This document shows positions 34,565 through 46,889 of a stretch of 64,000 bases of DNA, in pieces. The stretch lies in contig BLAL01000303.1 in assembly GCA_015698045.1 (NCBI GenBank), forward strand, positions 1 to 64,000. Direction: 5' to 3'. A program made the position numbers and the translations under genes. Numbering within the stretch: position 1 is the first letter of the stretch; each line of letters starts with the position of its first letter. The stretch is from Rhizophagus clarus. Its lineage: Eukaryota; Glomeromycota; Glomeromycetes; Glomerales; Glomeraceae. The notes below the pieces were generated by a model that was not told the DNA's origin, did no database searches, and saw only the letters and a list, made by a program, of their open reading frames with translations.

Positions 34565-37500
34565 TCACCGTCGAGAAATTGAGCGTGATCTTGATCTTCT
34601 TGATCGACGTTCCTTATCACGGTCTCTGTCTTTTTCCTTTTCTTTATCTCTCTCCCTGTCCTTATCTCTTTCTCTTTCTTTATCCCTCTCTCTATCTCTT
34701 TCTTTATTATCTTTATCTCTTTCTCTCTCCTTATCCCGATCCCTATCTCTCTCTCTATCTCTATCCCTCTCTCTATCCCTCTCTCTATCCCTCTCTCTAT
34801 CTCTTTCTCTATCTTTATTTCTTTCTCTCTCCCTCTCTCTCTCTCTTTCTCTATCTTTATCTCTATCTCTTTCTCTATCCTTATCTCTATCTCTCTCTTT
34901 ATCCTTATCTCTTTCTCTTTCTCTATCCTTATCTCTTTCTCTTTCTCTATCTTTATTATCTCTTTCTCTTTCTCTATCCTTATTATCTCTTTCTCTTTCT
35001 CTATCCTTATTATCTCTTTCTCTTTCTCTATCTTTATTATCTCTTTCTCTTTCTCTATCCTTATTATCTCTTTCTCTCTCTCTATCCTTATCTCTCTCTC
35101 TCTCTCTCTCCCTATCCTTATCTCTTTCTCTTTCCCTATCCTTATCTCGTACTCTTTCCCTATCCTTATCTCGTTCTCTCTCCCTATCCCTATCTCTTTC
35201 TCTTTCCCTTTCCCTATCCTTATCTCTTTCTCTATCCTTATCTTTATCTTTGTCCTTATCTCTTTCTCGTTCTTTATCTCTGCCTCTATCTCTTTCTTTA
35301 TCTCTCTCTTTATCCTTGTCTCTTTCTCTATCTCGGTCTCTATCCCGGTGATCTCGCTCTCTATCTTTATCTCTTTCTCTTTCTTTATCCCTCTCCCTAT
35401 CTTTATCTCTTTCCCTTTCCTTGTCCCGATCTCTATCTTTGTCCCTGTCTCTGTCTTTATCACGCTCTTTATCTCTTTCCCTATCTTTTTCTTTATCACG
35501 TTCTTTTTCTTTTACATCTCGTTCTCTATCTCTGTCACGGTCTCTTTCTTTATCCCTCTCTCTTTCTCTATCTTTTTCTCTTTCCTTATCTCTATCCCGC
35601 TCTTTATCTCTTTCCCTGTCTTTTTCTTTATCCCGTTCCTTTTCTTTTATATCTCGATCCCTATCTCTGTCACGATCTCTTTCTTTGTCCTTTTCCCTCT
35701 CTCCGTCTTTTTCTCTTTCCTTGTCGTCTTTACTATTCTCCTTTTCACGGTCTTTCTCCTTGTTGATATCCTTATCACGATCTTTTCTTTCCTTATCGCG
35801 ATCTTTCTCCTTGCTGATATCCTTATCACGATCTTTTCTTTCCTTATCGCGATCTTTCTCATTCTCTCTTTCCTTATCGCGATCTTTTTCTTTTGTGTCT
35901 CTTTCCCTATCTCTTTCCCTATCTCTATCTCTATCTCTATCACGACCTCTATCGCGATCCCTATCACGATCTCTTTCAAGAATCCTATCTCGGTCTCTGT
36001 CCCTATCTCTAACTCTATCTCGATCACGATCCCGGTCCCAATCACGATCTCTATCACGATCTCTACCCCGATCCCTATCTCGATCTCGATCTCGATCACG
36101 GTCACGGTCACGGTCTCGATCTCGTTCCCTATCGCGCTCTCCACGTTCTCTATCACGTTCTCTTTCTCTATCTCTCTCCCTATCTCTTTCCCTAATTTCG
36201 CGTTCTCTCTCCCTATCTCTTTCACGATCTCTTTCTCTATATCGATCGCCTACTTAAAAAAAAATTAATATATTCCAAAAAAAATAATTATTATATAATG
36301 CCAATTTGGTCAAACCTCGAGAACGACTTCTTCGCCGTCGATAATAAAAATCTATTGCATAAATGTTAATATCTACAATATTGATAAAATTAGTAATCGA
36401 GTAATTAAAGTAATTAACACACCTCTAGACCTTGATCTGCTTCTTGTTCTTCGTCTTCTAACTCTACTTCTACTTCTTGTTCTTGATCTAGTTTTACTAC
36501 GTCTGATAGACCTAGAGCGGCTACGAGCTGATATAGCTTCTTTAGTGGGTGACGTTACATCTCGCATTTCTACATCCTGTTGTATAGATGCTGAAGGAGA
36601 TTCATTGTCGGGAGTAGTGCCATCAGTATTTAATCGATTTGCAATTCTTAATTGAGCCTCTCTAACACGACGCATAGTTGCTTGCACGTCCGGAGCATCA
36701 GTCTTTTTTGGCGTCTTGTTGATTGCGTTTTTTGAATGGTTCACCCTAAAATAAAAAACACTTAATCTTAATAGAATACACACAATATTTTATTGGCTTG
36801 AATAACAAACATACTTTAAAGGACGATCTCCAAGCATAACACCATTCATTTGCATGGCTGCTTGTGCACCTTCAAAAGTAGCAAATTCCAAAAATGCAAA
36901 TCGAGTCGGTTGAGCAGGATCGCCTGCCATCTTTACATACGCAACCGGACCACAAGCAGAGAAAAACTGAGTCAATTCGGGTTCAGAAATCGAAGAGTTA
37001 ATATTACCAATATATACAGTTCTAGAAATTTCTTCAGCTTTAGCAGGGTCGAACTGAGCAACAGTTGGTGAAATAGCCGGATTAGACCTAATCGCTGCAA
37101 GAGAATTAGATGAAAAAGGAGGAAGAGCTAGAGGAGTAATAATAGGTTTAGGAGGAATAGATTGTGGAGTTTTCGAAGTTTGTGGTGGTCTAGGAGGAGA
37201 TATTGATGGAGGTAAAGGGGGTAATGAAGGAGATATAACTGGTGGTTGATATGAAGTATTATGTATACCGGCAGGTGCTGTAGTTGACGAAACCATCAAT
37301 GTGCGATCACCTAATTCCACTCCAGTTAGGTGAAGGGCCGTTACTGCTGATGATGCTTCTTTGAATTCTATAGTGCATTCTTGTACACCGTCACCGTGAG
37401 GACTAAACAAGTTTTAACTAAAGTTATAAAAATTTCACTTTTTTTTGATATTACACATGTGAGTATGATTAGTACCTGTTGTACAATTTAATTGTCGTAA

Positions 37501-37679
37501 CTTCACCCAAGAATTCAAACAGTTGTTTCAATACTGGTTCAGTTACAAGAGGAGAAATGTTTGCAACCTTTATGGATAATAACATAATAAAACCAGATCA
37601 GATAGAATTTCTGATAATTATTTATTTAAATATTTTAAATATTTACCTTTACAACGTTGTCAACTGACATCGTTGACAT
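34565..37679 (-). CDS. SREK1-like SR splicing regulator with a 560-residue Arg/Glu/Asp tail (about 918 aa)
   Basis: Six exons: 37679-37647, 37567-37476, 37402-36815, 36745-36423, 36351-36316 and 36249-34565. Every junction keeps frame, and the last exon reads 561 codons to TGA without a stop. RRM1 spans about residues 11-80 ([28 protein letters not shown]). A Pro-rich linker and [20 protein letters not shown] lead into RRM2 (about 165-237; RNP1-like TRFAFLEFA, then [17 protein letters not shown]). This arrangement, with PTRFAFLEF and GVMxGDRPLKxNHS, is that of SREK1/SRrp86 in animals. An RS region ([20 protein letters not shown]) follows, then the tail of RE/RD/RDK repeats, ending [16 protein letters not shown]1 modulates other SR proteins in the nucleus. 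The tail is longer than I would expect. The Leu/Ser ORFs on the other strand are its shadow. Confidence 0.88.
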
Positions 37680-37917
37680 CGTTGAATAGTTTCCAACTTT
37701 CGACAGAAGTGTTCATTTCTCTTATTGCGATGTACCGTGTGCATCATCAGAATTCGTAAGACAATTTTTCTCCTCGTGACTCCATATATGTTAACCCTTG
37801 ACCGGCATTACGACATTAAGAATTATCATGTGACAAAAGTCGTGTGATTAATCACCTTATAGCCCTCAGATTGTTCATCATTTCTCAGTTCTTATTAAAA
37901 AAGAAGAGAAAAAAAAA
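37680..37917. promoter_or_regulatory. 238-base divergent promoter, SREK1-like / proteasome beta-4
   Basis: Both start codons lie within 240 bases, pointing outward. Probable bidirectional promoter. No proteasome-associated control element (GGTGGCAAA) is visible. Confidence 0.45.
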
Positions 37918-38559
37918 ATGGAGTGTCTTATCGGAATGGTAGGCAAAGATTTCGTCCTTACGGCAGCAGACACTTCGGCAGCAAGATCTATTACCGTTAT
38001 GAAGTCTACTGAGGATAAATCTCGAGACCTTAATAAGCATGTAATAATGTTGTATTCTGGTGAACCAGGAGACACCGTACACTTTGCTGAGTATATTCAA
38101 AGAAATGTTAGGTTTTACGAGATTAAAAATGGAATCGAATTAACACCTAAGGCTGCTGCTACTTTTACCCGAAAGGAATTGGCCACAAGTTTGAGAAGTA
38201 GAGTGAGTATTCTTATACGTGAATAATTTAAATTCACACTAATTTTCAAATTCATTTAGCATCCGTACGCCGTTAACCTACTTATTGCCGGCTATGATGT
38301 AACAGCGTTATCATCACAACTTTATTGGATTGATTATCTTGGTTCCTCCGTTAACGTACCTTTTGCTGCTCATGGTTATGGTGCTTATTATACTTTATCA
38401 CTCTTGGATAGATATCATCGTCCAGATATTTCACTAGATGAAGCAAAAGTACTCGTTAAAAAGTGTATAGATGAATTAAAATCTAGATTTATTATTAATC
38501 TTGCTGATTTTAAGATTAAAGTTACTGATAAGGATGGAATTCGCGAAATTGAAATTTAA
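37918..38559 (+). CDS. PRE1: 20S proteasome subunit beta-4 (PRE1/PSMB2 type, 195 aa)
   Basis: Non-catalytic beta subunit of the 20S core. Exons 37918-38202 and 38260-38559, intron GTGAGT..TTTAG, frame kept. The protein begins MECLIGMVGKDFVLTAADTS without propeptide or Thr1, as in beta-4. It continues with DKHVIML-like LNKHVIMLYSGEPGDT, then HPYAVNLLIAGYD and LYWIDYLGS..VPFAAHGYGAYY, all beta-4 landmarks, and LDRYHRPDISLDEAKVLVKK. Length equals that of yeast Pre1 (198) within a few residues. It is convergent with the methyltransferase gene, 174 bases between stops. Confidence 0.95.
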
Positions 38560-38733
38560 ATAAAATACGTATGTTAAGAATTTATATTATTTATAAATTT
38601 ATTCGTTAAAATAAATTTAATAAGACACACAAAATTTCATATACTAAATAATATTATTACTTAATGACGAATTTGATAGCAAAATAAATATTGTTATTTA
38701 CAAATTAATTTTTTTTTTTTTTTTTTGTAGGAA

Positions 38734-40354
38734 CTAAAAAGATAAAAGTTTTTTCGAAATCAACTCAGCACGATCAAAAGCGTTCAAATTTTTATGAGCT
38801 ACTATTTGATAACAAGTAGCGCTTCCTTGACGAGAAATTATAGTCGACCATGCTAAGAAAATTTCCCAAATCCTGCGACATATATATAAAGAATTGTTAT
38901 TAAAATATTGAACATGCACCTGAAAAATTGTATTTTACGTACCTAAACCATCTTAATAAACAAAGTCAAATATAAAAGAAATTTTAGAATTCAAAATTTA
39001 AACAAACATTGGAAAACAATTAAAAATCAATAAATCCATAGTTCACCTCTTGCCATATTTTCCAGTAATAGTATCTTTGTTTTTGAGCCAATTCTGATAC
39101 CAGCGCCAAATTGTACCTGAATAATGGACACCAATTGTATCAACGCTTTGAATTTCAAATCCCGAAACTTCTAACTTATCGATAACCCATCCCAAAGGAC
39201 AAGAAGCATCAGCGCCAGGAAAAATATATTTGGCCATAAATAATCCCCATATGAAATCTTCGTATTGCCATGTGCTGGATATAAACAGAGGGTTAGCACA
39301 TTGCAGACATTTAATTTTTTATATAAATAATGGCTTACCGTCGTAACCCAGCAATTTGCAAGAAGAACAAACCATCGTCTTCAAGCATATCTCTAACTTG
39401 TTCTAAAAAAGTTGTAAAAAGTCTAACACCCACGTGTTCAGCCATTTCAAGACAAGTAATTTTGTGATACTTTGGCCTTCTGGGTATATCACGATAATCC
39501 ATACAAATTATACGAGCTTGCTGTCCGTTGACGCCAAATTCTTTAATTCGATTGTTGCCGAACTGAGTTTGATTGCGACCAAGGGTAATACCAGTAGAAT
39601 CTACACCATAATGTTTAGCAGCATATGCTACAAGTGTTCCCCACCCACATCCAATATCCAAATGTCGTTCACCTTCTTTCATGCGCATTCTCTCACAAAC
39701 AAGTTTTAATTTATTATCTTGTATTTCTTCAAGTGTTTCACGCTTGTTCTGATCTGAAATAATGCCAGATGTATAAACCATTCTAGGTCCTAAAAATGCA
39801 GCGTAGAAATCATCTCCACGATCGTAATGATCTCTAACTTGCTCTTCATCCTGTTTTTTAGAATGTACCAAAACTTCGGGTATCCATTGAGTTAAAAAGA
39901 ACTTCAATTGACCCATTGTAAATTCAAATGAAGCCCAATCATGACGAGCTTCGAGGATGTCGAGAGCATCACCACAAAGATCAATTTTTCCATCAAAATA
40001 ATTCTCAAAAAAAAGTTCCATTGGAATCTTATTACGATTAGAGTAGGCAGCTAATGACGAATCTTTTATATTAATATATTCTTCAATTTTTCTGCCTGGA
40101 AGTTGAACCTTGTTGTTATATGGAGTGGCATATTTTGAAGATAGAACAAAATAACCAGCGAAAATAGGCAAACCAATAGGTAATAAGAAGGGATAAAACA
40201 ATAAACTCAAGCGAAAGTAGATAACAAGGAATAAAGGAAATCCTAAAACTGCTCCACAAAGTGTATAAAAGCTGAAGGTTTGGTTACCAGCTCCTTCAGC
40301 AGGATATGGTGGATTTTTTATGGCAGCCCAGTTTTTGCTGGTTTCTGACGTCAT
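38734..40354 (-). CDS. sphingolipid C9-methyltransferase (about 463 aa)
   Basis: The enzyme transfers methyl from S-adenosylmethionine to C9 of the delta-8 sphingoid base, making fungal-type glucosylceramide at the ER/Golgi. Exons 40354-39339, 39274-39047, 38951-38943 (only nine bases) and 38872-38734; the frame is kept. Two membrane segments (about residues 28-72) follow the N-terminus. The catalytic domain belongs to the cyclopropane-fatty-acid synthase type: VRDHYDRGDDFYAAFLGPRM, VYTSGIISD, the SAM motif HLDIGCGWGTLVAYAAKHYG, and LEMAEHVG. The last part has WQYEDFIWGLFMAKYIFPGA and IWRWYQNWLKN. The nine-base exon supplies Trp-Phe in KRWFRIWEIFLAW, which the family conserves, so it is needed. 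The enzyme is characteristic of fungi and supports the taxonomic reading. Confidence 0.92.
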
Positions 40355-41470
40355 CTATTTAGAGAAAATCCATATTAGAAAAGTTATGAGAAAAAATTCA
40401 CCTCATTTTATTCTGTTATATCATACTTTATTCTTTTTTTTTCAGATAATATAGAAAATATTAAATACGTTCCGTTTTAATAAATTAAAAATTTTATGAT
40501 AAAAGAGAATTTAAAATTTTTTTGTCATTTTATCAGCCATTTCTGTGTATCCTAGTTTTTCGTGTTCAGTTGTAATTTGAGAAGATTTTTGATTATCGTA
40601 GATTTTAAGGGGGGCTATACACCATCGGGATATATAGATAGCATCTTATTTTTTTTTACTTGTAAGATGAACCTGGTTTTTATTAAAAAGAAAGATTTAG
40701 CTAGCTTAGTAATAAAACAATTTTAGATCTCGGCGATTTCGGCAACTAAATTCTAAGTCACGGGATAACCGGTCAGTCTGGCGGTATATTATCCAAAAAA
40801 CTGAATTCTCAGTCAGAAAAATTCTCTGTTTTATGACCAGAACTTTAAATGAATAACCCGTATTGAGATTTTAAAAATCTACATCACACCAAAGATCTGA
40901 AATTCGAGGGCTAATAAATATTGAAATTTAATATCCAACAAAGCTTTGTATAAATTCGTATTGAGTTTGAGAGTTTGGTAATTAATCATTCAATCACTAT
41001 TATTTTCGTGGAATCTCAAGATTTTTTTTTTTTATAGACGGGCTCTGCTCCAAAATCATGAATCGAATTCAACTTTTTATAACGAACTTGTGATTACATC
41101 TTTAATTTAGGCCGAGTTTATTTTCAATATGAGCCGATTATTGCTGTGTTTGAAGGATGAATATTTTTGCGATTTCATCCGTAATTCCATAAGTATTATA
41201 GATGGTAGATGGAATCCTGATAGATTTATGGCTTTTAAATATCCAGTGTAGCCGTTACTTGTTACACGGGATTAATAATTCGGTAAAAACCTATTTGTCT
41301 CAATCTTTCATACGGTCAAGCCACTGGTCAAGCCACTTAATTTTCTTTTTTTTTTTTAATAATTTTTTTTTTATAGATTCAAAGTATAATCTTGATATTT
41401 TATTTAAAGTAAACTGTCTTTGGAAACTTAAACTAAATAAAGATTAAATTAACTATAAAATATATATATA
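40355..41470. other. intergenic region upstream of the methyltransferase
   Basis: No supported gene; the ORF at 41202-41447 has no protein-like features. Confidence 0.4.
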
Positions 41471-41472
41471 TA

Positions 41473-41652
41473 CCATATTTTTCCAATATTAGTTACCTCC
41501 CAAAATTAAGCACCATCCCAAACTTTTCAAGTTTTGTTAAAAAAAATCATATATGAAATACTAATAAAAAAACTTCCAAAATTAAACATCCTCCCAAACT
41601 TTTCGCTCAAAATCCTTGCAAAAAGGGGTGCTTAATTTTGGAAAAATATGGT
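41473..41652. mobile_element. about 180-base MITE with TA-rich flanks
   Basis: Left end ACCATATTTTTCCAATATTA G..CCCAAAATTAAGCACC and right end (inward) ACCATATTTTTCCAAAATTA AGCACCCC. Flanks are TATATA on both sides, so the duplication is probably TA. Inside, the motif CCCAAAATTAAGCA/CTTCCAAAATTAAACA is repeated. Non-coding. Confidence 0.7.
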
Positions 41653-41721
41653 ATATATATATATACTAGAAAATAGAAATTTTTGTTATAAAATTATATT
41701 ATATTTTATTTATTATATATA

Positions 41722-42654
41722 CAGTTCCTGGTAAAAGTAATAGCAGTGAGAATACTGCTTCTTAATTTGGTCATAACTCTATTATCATATCGATTAGATC
41801 TTTACTTATTATACCAAATTAAACAGTGGAATAGTCATTTAAAAAATAATAAAAAAAAAGTAATTTCAAATTCAGATATTATTTTTATTTTATTACTTAA
41901 AATAGCTTCTATTACAATTATATTTATTTATAAAGCCATTAACTTTTCTTTAAAACAAAATTTCAGGAAATTTCTAATTGAACTGGAATTTTTTTGCATT
42001 TCTATGAGCAATACTTCCTTATCTTTAAAAAAATGGCAAAATTCAAAATATTTATTATTTTAAATGTTGCACTAAAACTATTTTTTAAAAAAAGTGATGA
42101 TCATTTTACATCTTTTAATTTTTGTCAAGAAAAACTCTGAAGTATGTGTATTCTTGATTAACCATAAAATTTTTTAGGCTACTGATGAGCTTTTTATTAA
42201 AATAAATTTGCAAAATAACAACTTTTATAATGCTTGAAATAGTATGAAAATTTATCTTTTAATAATGAATTTTCTTGCCCATTTCAAGTCCAAATATCAA
42301 GTTCTAATAAATATTTAGATTTTTTTTAAAGTAATATATTAAGAAAATGGTAATATTAAAAAAAGAAAAAAAATTACAGGTCATTTTTTAATTCATTTAA
42401 AAAGAAATGAAATATTCTTAAAAATAGCATAATTATTAATTGCAAAGTTATTTGTGATAATAACATGTGAAATCAATTTAAAGCTTACATTGGTGTAGAT
42501 GAAGATTAAATCAAATATTAATTAAATAATAAAATATATGCATTTTACTCTCTTCTTCCTGAAAATAAAAAAATTTTTATAGCTTTAGTTATTATAAAAC
42601 TTATGAGTTATATTAAAATATCTGACTGCCATTACTTTTACCAGGGTCTATCTG
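41722..42654. mobile_element. decayed Tc1/mariner-like element, about 930 bases
   Basis: Left end CAGTTCCTGGTAAAAGTAAT AGCAGTGAGA and right end (inward) CAGATAGACCCTGGTAAAAG TAATGGCAGTCAGA, with TA on both sides (41720-41721, 42655-42656). The ends share CCTGGTAAAAGTA with the intact element at 8.67 kb but differ beyond. I found no transposase motifs inside, so it is either non-autonomous or eroded. Confidence 0.7.
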
Positions 42655-42656
42655 TA

Positions 42657-44090
42657 TTATATTAGAATCTTAAATTCTGTATAACTAAAATTTCAAAATG
42701 GAATTTCTTAGTCAATATTACCCTAGAAAGATGAACCATATGTCAAAATGTTTATCTTATTGAAATAAATTTAAAAAGTCAAAAATTATAAACTCTAATT
42801 ACAAAATCTTAGGATATAAAAATTTCTATTTTATTTCTAAGAATTGCAATTATATAACTAATTTTATCACCTGGCTACTAATTGGTATTTAGGATTTTTT
42901 CCACTAGTTATAAACTGGTGGACCAATTAATATATTCAGAATGATAAAAAAGTTATTTACTAGTAGTATAGTAAATAACAATTACATATAATCTATATAT
43001 TTAAATAATATTTTAATTATCACTTTATATAACTTTAAGCATTTATGGGCCATATCTAGCGATGCTGGGTGGGGTTTGTAATTTGTAATTAATATTTTTA
43101 TTAATATTTTACAATAAAGCATTGCACGACCTTTGAATTATAAAAAAAAAAGAAAAAAAATATATATATATAACTTTAAGTAAATGAAAAAAAAACTAAA
43201 CTTAACTTTTAAACTGTTTTGCAAGTAAATTTACCTGTAATTTTATTTTTTAATTAAATATATTTTAAGTTTTTTTAAATATATTATTATCACTATTTTC
43301 AAATTGTTATGGTTAGGTAATTTATTAATCAATTAAAAAAATACTAAAATAGTTGAAGATAATTAAAAATAATTAATTTATCAAAATACTTTTATTAAGT
43401 ATATATAAAAAACATTTTTTATAAATATTTTTTTTAGAAAACACTAAGTTTGATATTTTTAATATTTTTTATTATAATTATAAAATGTTTTATAGTATGT
43501 TTTCTTATTTATTAAAAATTAAAAATCTAAATAAAAAAAAATCAAAAAAAATCAAAAAAAAAAATCAAAAAAAATCAAAAAAAATAAAAAAAAATAAAAA
43601 AAAATAAAAAAAAATAAAAAAAAATAAAAAAAAATATTACTTGTTACTTAATAATAAACTTTTATTGCCATTTTTAAAATGATGTAATCAGTGATTAATT
43701 TTATAATAAATAAAAATTAATTTTAAGACTACAAAAATAAAATCACATTTTTACTATAAATATTATGATTATCATTTGATCTGTATAATGTTAAGCTATC
43801 ATTATATAACCTTTGTTAATGTTTTTTTATTGTTCACTTTTAGTTTTTGCTATAGCTTATAAAGGACCCCGAAGAATACATATAATACAGGGATCCAGAT
43901 TTGTATAAAGACACTATATAAATTTCCAATATGTTATATGAATGAGTTTGTATAATAGACTTAAAAATAGGGATAAGTTAGATATGTATTTGTATAATAA
44001 AAGCGAATTTTAATATATGTTATAATTATATTTTGTATAAAGTTAATAAGTTAAAAAATTCAATATATATATGATATATATATTATATAT
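42657..44090. other. AT-rich stretch with element fragments
   Basis: At about 43062-43165 a GCGATGCTGGGTGGGGTTTG piece followed by AATAAAGCATTGCACGACC and an A-run looks like the 3' end of a retroposed sequence. At about 43210 a decayed end of the MITE seen at 21.43 kb lies next to it. At 43535-43635 there is an A-rich microsatellite (AAAAAAATC, then AAAAATAAAA). No gene. Confidence 0.45.
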
Positions 44091-46117
44091 AAAACCTTAT
44101 GGAGATAAAAAAACTCTTCCCCATTCTGTTCACGTCCATAATAAAATTTAAAATAAAATTTTTTTTCTATTTTTATTTTTATTTAACAACAACGTTATGG
44201 AATTGAGCCAAAACAAATATTTTATGGAGGAACAACTTCTTCCTACTGATACTGACTCTTCTTCTGAAGCTGAAGAGTCGTCTTCTATTGTTTCTTATTC
44301 AGTTTATAGAGAGGGTGATGAGCCCCTCCTCCTCAGCGTACTTGGACCAAAGTTCAATCCAAGAAAAAAGGAAAAAAGAAACAGAAGAAAAACAAAAACA
44401 AGCAACCGGTATCTTCATCACAACCTACTACCCCTGCGATAGAAATAACAACGGATGCCCAAATAGCATCGTGGTGTATACAATTTGAACAACATGTTCT
44501 ACAATTGTTAAAAGAAAATTTTCAACAGATTACAAGTGGCACCGCCCAGGAACAAGGCAAAAAATTAATAAAGACCTTTGGTGCTGCTGCTGAACCTGTA
44601 AGATACAAAGCTATATCACAACGAATGAACATTCCTAATACACTAATTTCTTTGGTGGTACATTCAGGCCTAAGGGTTTTTGAGTGTTATCTCCACCAGC
44701 CTGAATTTTTTGAAAAAGTTTCGTCCAACCTTAAGAAAAAAGTGGGTGATATAGTCGTAAAGGAAATGTCACGTGGTATGCAGAATCTGGTTAATTCTAG
44801 TAACTCACACCTAGTCACACCGCCAATAATACCTGAATTAGGAATATCTCAGCCTGGTACCTCCTCAAAATCGCCGATTATACCCGAATAGCGACCGTCT
44901 ATAGCTGATGAGGAATTGATCGACATACACATGGAGAACATTAACGATGATACACCTATACCTTTGCAACCTTCTGGTAGTAGTAATACTACGCCAAAAG
45001 ATAAGAAGAAAAAGAAGGTTACAGATAAATCGGTGGAAAAAATATTCGTAGATACTAACATTCCTGATGAAAAAGTTAATAACATTAGGGATATCTTCGT
45101 TTATGATGTACCCTCAAGTTGGTCCCACGAAAAAATACTTGCTGAATTTAAAGTGCAGGGAGATCCTATCTCAATGACTGTGAAGAAGCAAAGGAAATAC
45201 CAAACGCTTCAGATCAAAATATGTCTCTCAACTTTCGCACTCGCTTCCTTCGAACAGGGGATATGGCAATACTCCCTTGGTGATATCTCTGTACGTTAGT
45301 TCCCTGGAAACTGGTCGCTATACCAAAGGAAAAAAAGAAAACAGTTTCATTTATACCTTAATGACTTACCTCAAGAATCTCGTTTTTGGGTAACATGGGA
45401 ACGCACTGCTCCTTCTCAGGAAATGTTTGGTAATTTACCAATCAAAGCTATTAAACAATTTAAAACAGGTGGGAAGGTCTCGATTGTAGTCTTTTTCGAA
45501 AAATATGATGATGTAGAAATCTGTAGGAAAACCAGATTTAATTTCAATCACAACGATGTTGACTACTCTCTCCTTTGGTGTTCAGCTCCCCTTACCGCCT
45601 CACAAACCACAAAGTCCAAGAATTCCTGGTTCCTCTATGGTGTCCAAAAAAATGACTCCTCTAAGAAGTCCAAGAATTCTCATTCCTTAAAAACTCACTT
45701 GGCTAATTCTAAACCTAATAAGGACAAGACGAAGACTTCGAAAAAGTCTAAAGACAAGAAGAAGAAGAAGTCCTCGGGCAAGAAGACTGATGATAAGATG
45801 GATATTGTCAAACTGTTGCTAACTCTAATATCTAAATTTTAGTCATATATAGTGTTTTATTTTGTTTCTTTTTTGGGATGGTGTTAGTGGGGGATGGTTT
45901 GTTTTAGAGTTCTCCCTACTAGAACTCTGGGTCTTTGGACCAGCAGGGTCTCTCAGTTTTAATTAGGTGTTAGTATCATAGTATGGTATAATTGTTTCTA
46001 GCTTAGCTTTGATTCATGTTACATGTACTTTTACTATAGACTTACCTTCTGGTATTTGGATTTGTCTCATGTATTCGAATTCATTTTGTCAATAAAACAT
46101 AAAACAAAAATATATAA
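44090..46117 (+). mobile_element. gag-like retroelement unit, copy 1 (about 2.03 kb)
   Basis: A unit starting after TATATAAAACCTTAT and ending with AATAAAACATAAAACAAAAA TATATAAAACC. The same end sequence starts the next copy, so the two units lie head to tail. It holds one long, now broken ORF and a roughly 280-base 3' region with AATAAA and an A-rich end. No reverse transcriptase is present. The lack of an enzyme and the A-rich end suggest a non-autonomous retroelement, but this is inference. Confidence 0.55.
44197..45842 (+). pseudogene. broken gag/ORF1-like protein gene, copy 1
   Basis: Successive frames give one protein: 44197-44350 (MELSQNKYFMEEQLLPTDTD..), a shift, 44360-44891 (KKQKKNKNKQPVSSSQ.., LIKTFGAAAEPVRYKAISQR, HSGLRVFECYLHQPEFFEKV), a TAG at 44889-44891 where copy 2 reads a sense codon, 44916-45299 (DIFVYDVPSSWSHEKILAEF.. 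VKKQRKYQTLQIKI), another stop, then to 45842 (LYLNDLPQESRFWVTWERT.., Lys-rich segment, DKMDIVKLLLTLISKF). The middle part has the look of an RRM-like fold followed by a basic tail, as in ORF1/Gag proteins of non-LTR elements. Family assignment is tentative. At least one frameshift and two stops make it dead. Confidence 0.5.
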
Positions 46118-46889
46118 AACCTTATAATAAAAATGAACTCTTTCCTGTTCTGTCCAAAACCATAATAAAAATAAAACTAAAAACAAAGAAAAAAAAAATT
46201 TTTATTTTTGTTTAATAATGACGTTACAAAGATGAGTTACAAAAAATATGATAACACTTTTATTTATGGAGTAACAGACTCCTTGTCCTCTTTTTCTGAC
46301 GTTAAAGATGACTATCCTTCTATACCTGTAGGTGTTGAAACTACTTTGCTCGATAGCTCAGTATTGTGAAAAAATCCTGACTTTTACAAACTTCAGAAAA
46401 GTACAGACAAAAAGAAAAAGAAGAAAAAGCACAAGAAGAAAAACAAGAACAAGCAACCTGTATCTTCACCACGGTCTTCTATCCCTCCGATAGAGATAAC
46501 AGACGCTTAAATAGCATCGTAGTATATTCAATATGAACAACACATTCTAGCTTTGCTAGAAGAAAATTTTCAGTATATTACAAGTGATACCGTTCAGGAA
46601 TAAGGCAAAAGGTTAATAAGACCTTTGGCGCTGCTGCTGAACCTGTTAGATACAAAGATTTATCACGCAAAATAAACATTCCAAACACACTGGTCTCTTT
46701 AATAATACACTCAGGCCTAAAGTTGCCTGCCGAAACTAAAGAGTTTCGACATGTCGAAATTGTCGAAACTATTTCGACATTTTGACATTGGCCTTCCGAT
46801 TTGTCAAAATGCCAAAATAGTTTGAAACTATTTTGTCACGTGATATATATAATATATACATATCAAACAGCAATCACTATTGTCAATTT

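Noticed and set aside
34539..36268. Long Ser/Leu and Ile/Ser ORFs on the plus strand
   Set aside because: They are antisense to the Arg/Glu/Asp tail of the SREK1-like gene, whose own frame is fixed by five splice junctions and a normal SR-type ending.
41202..42063. ORFs of 81 and 105 codons
   Set aside because: No recognisable motifs, AT-driven residue composition, and the second lies inside a decayed element without transposase signatures.
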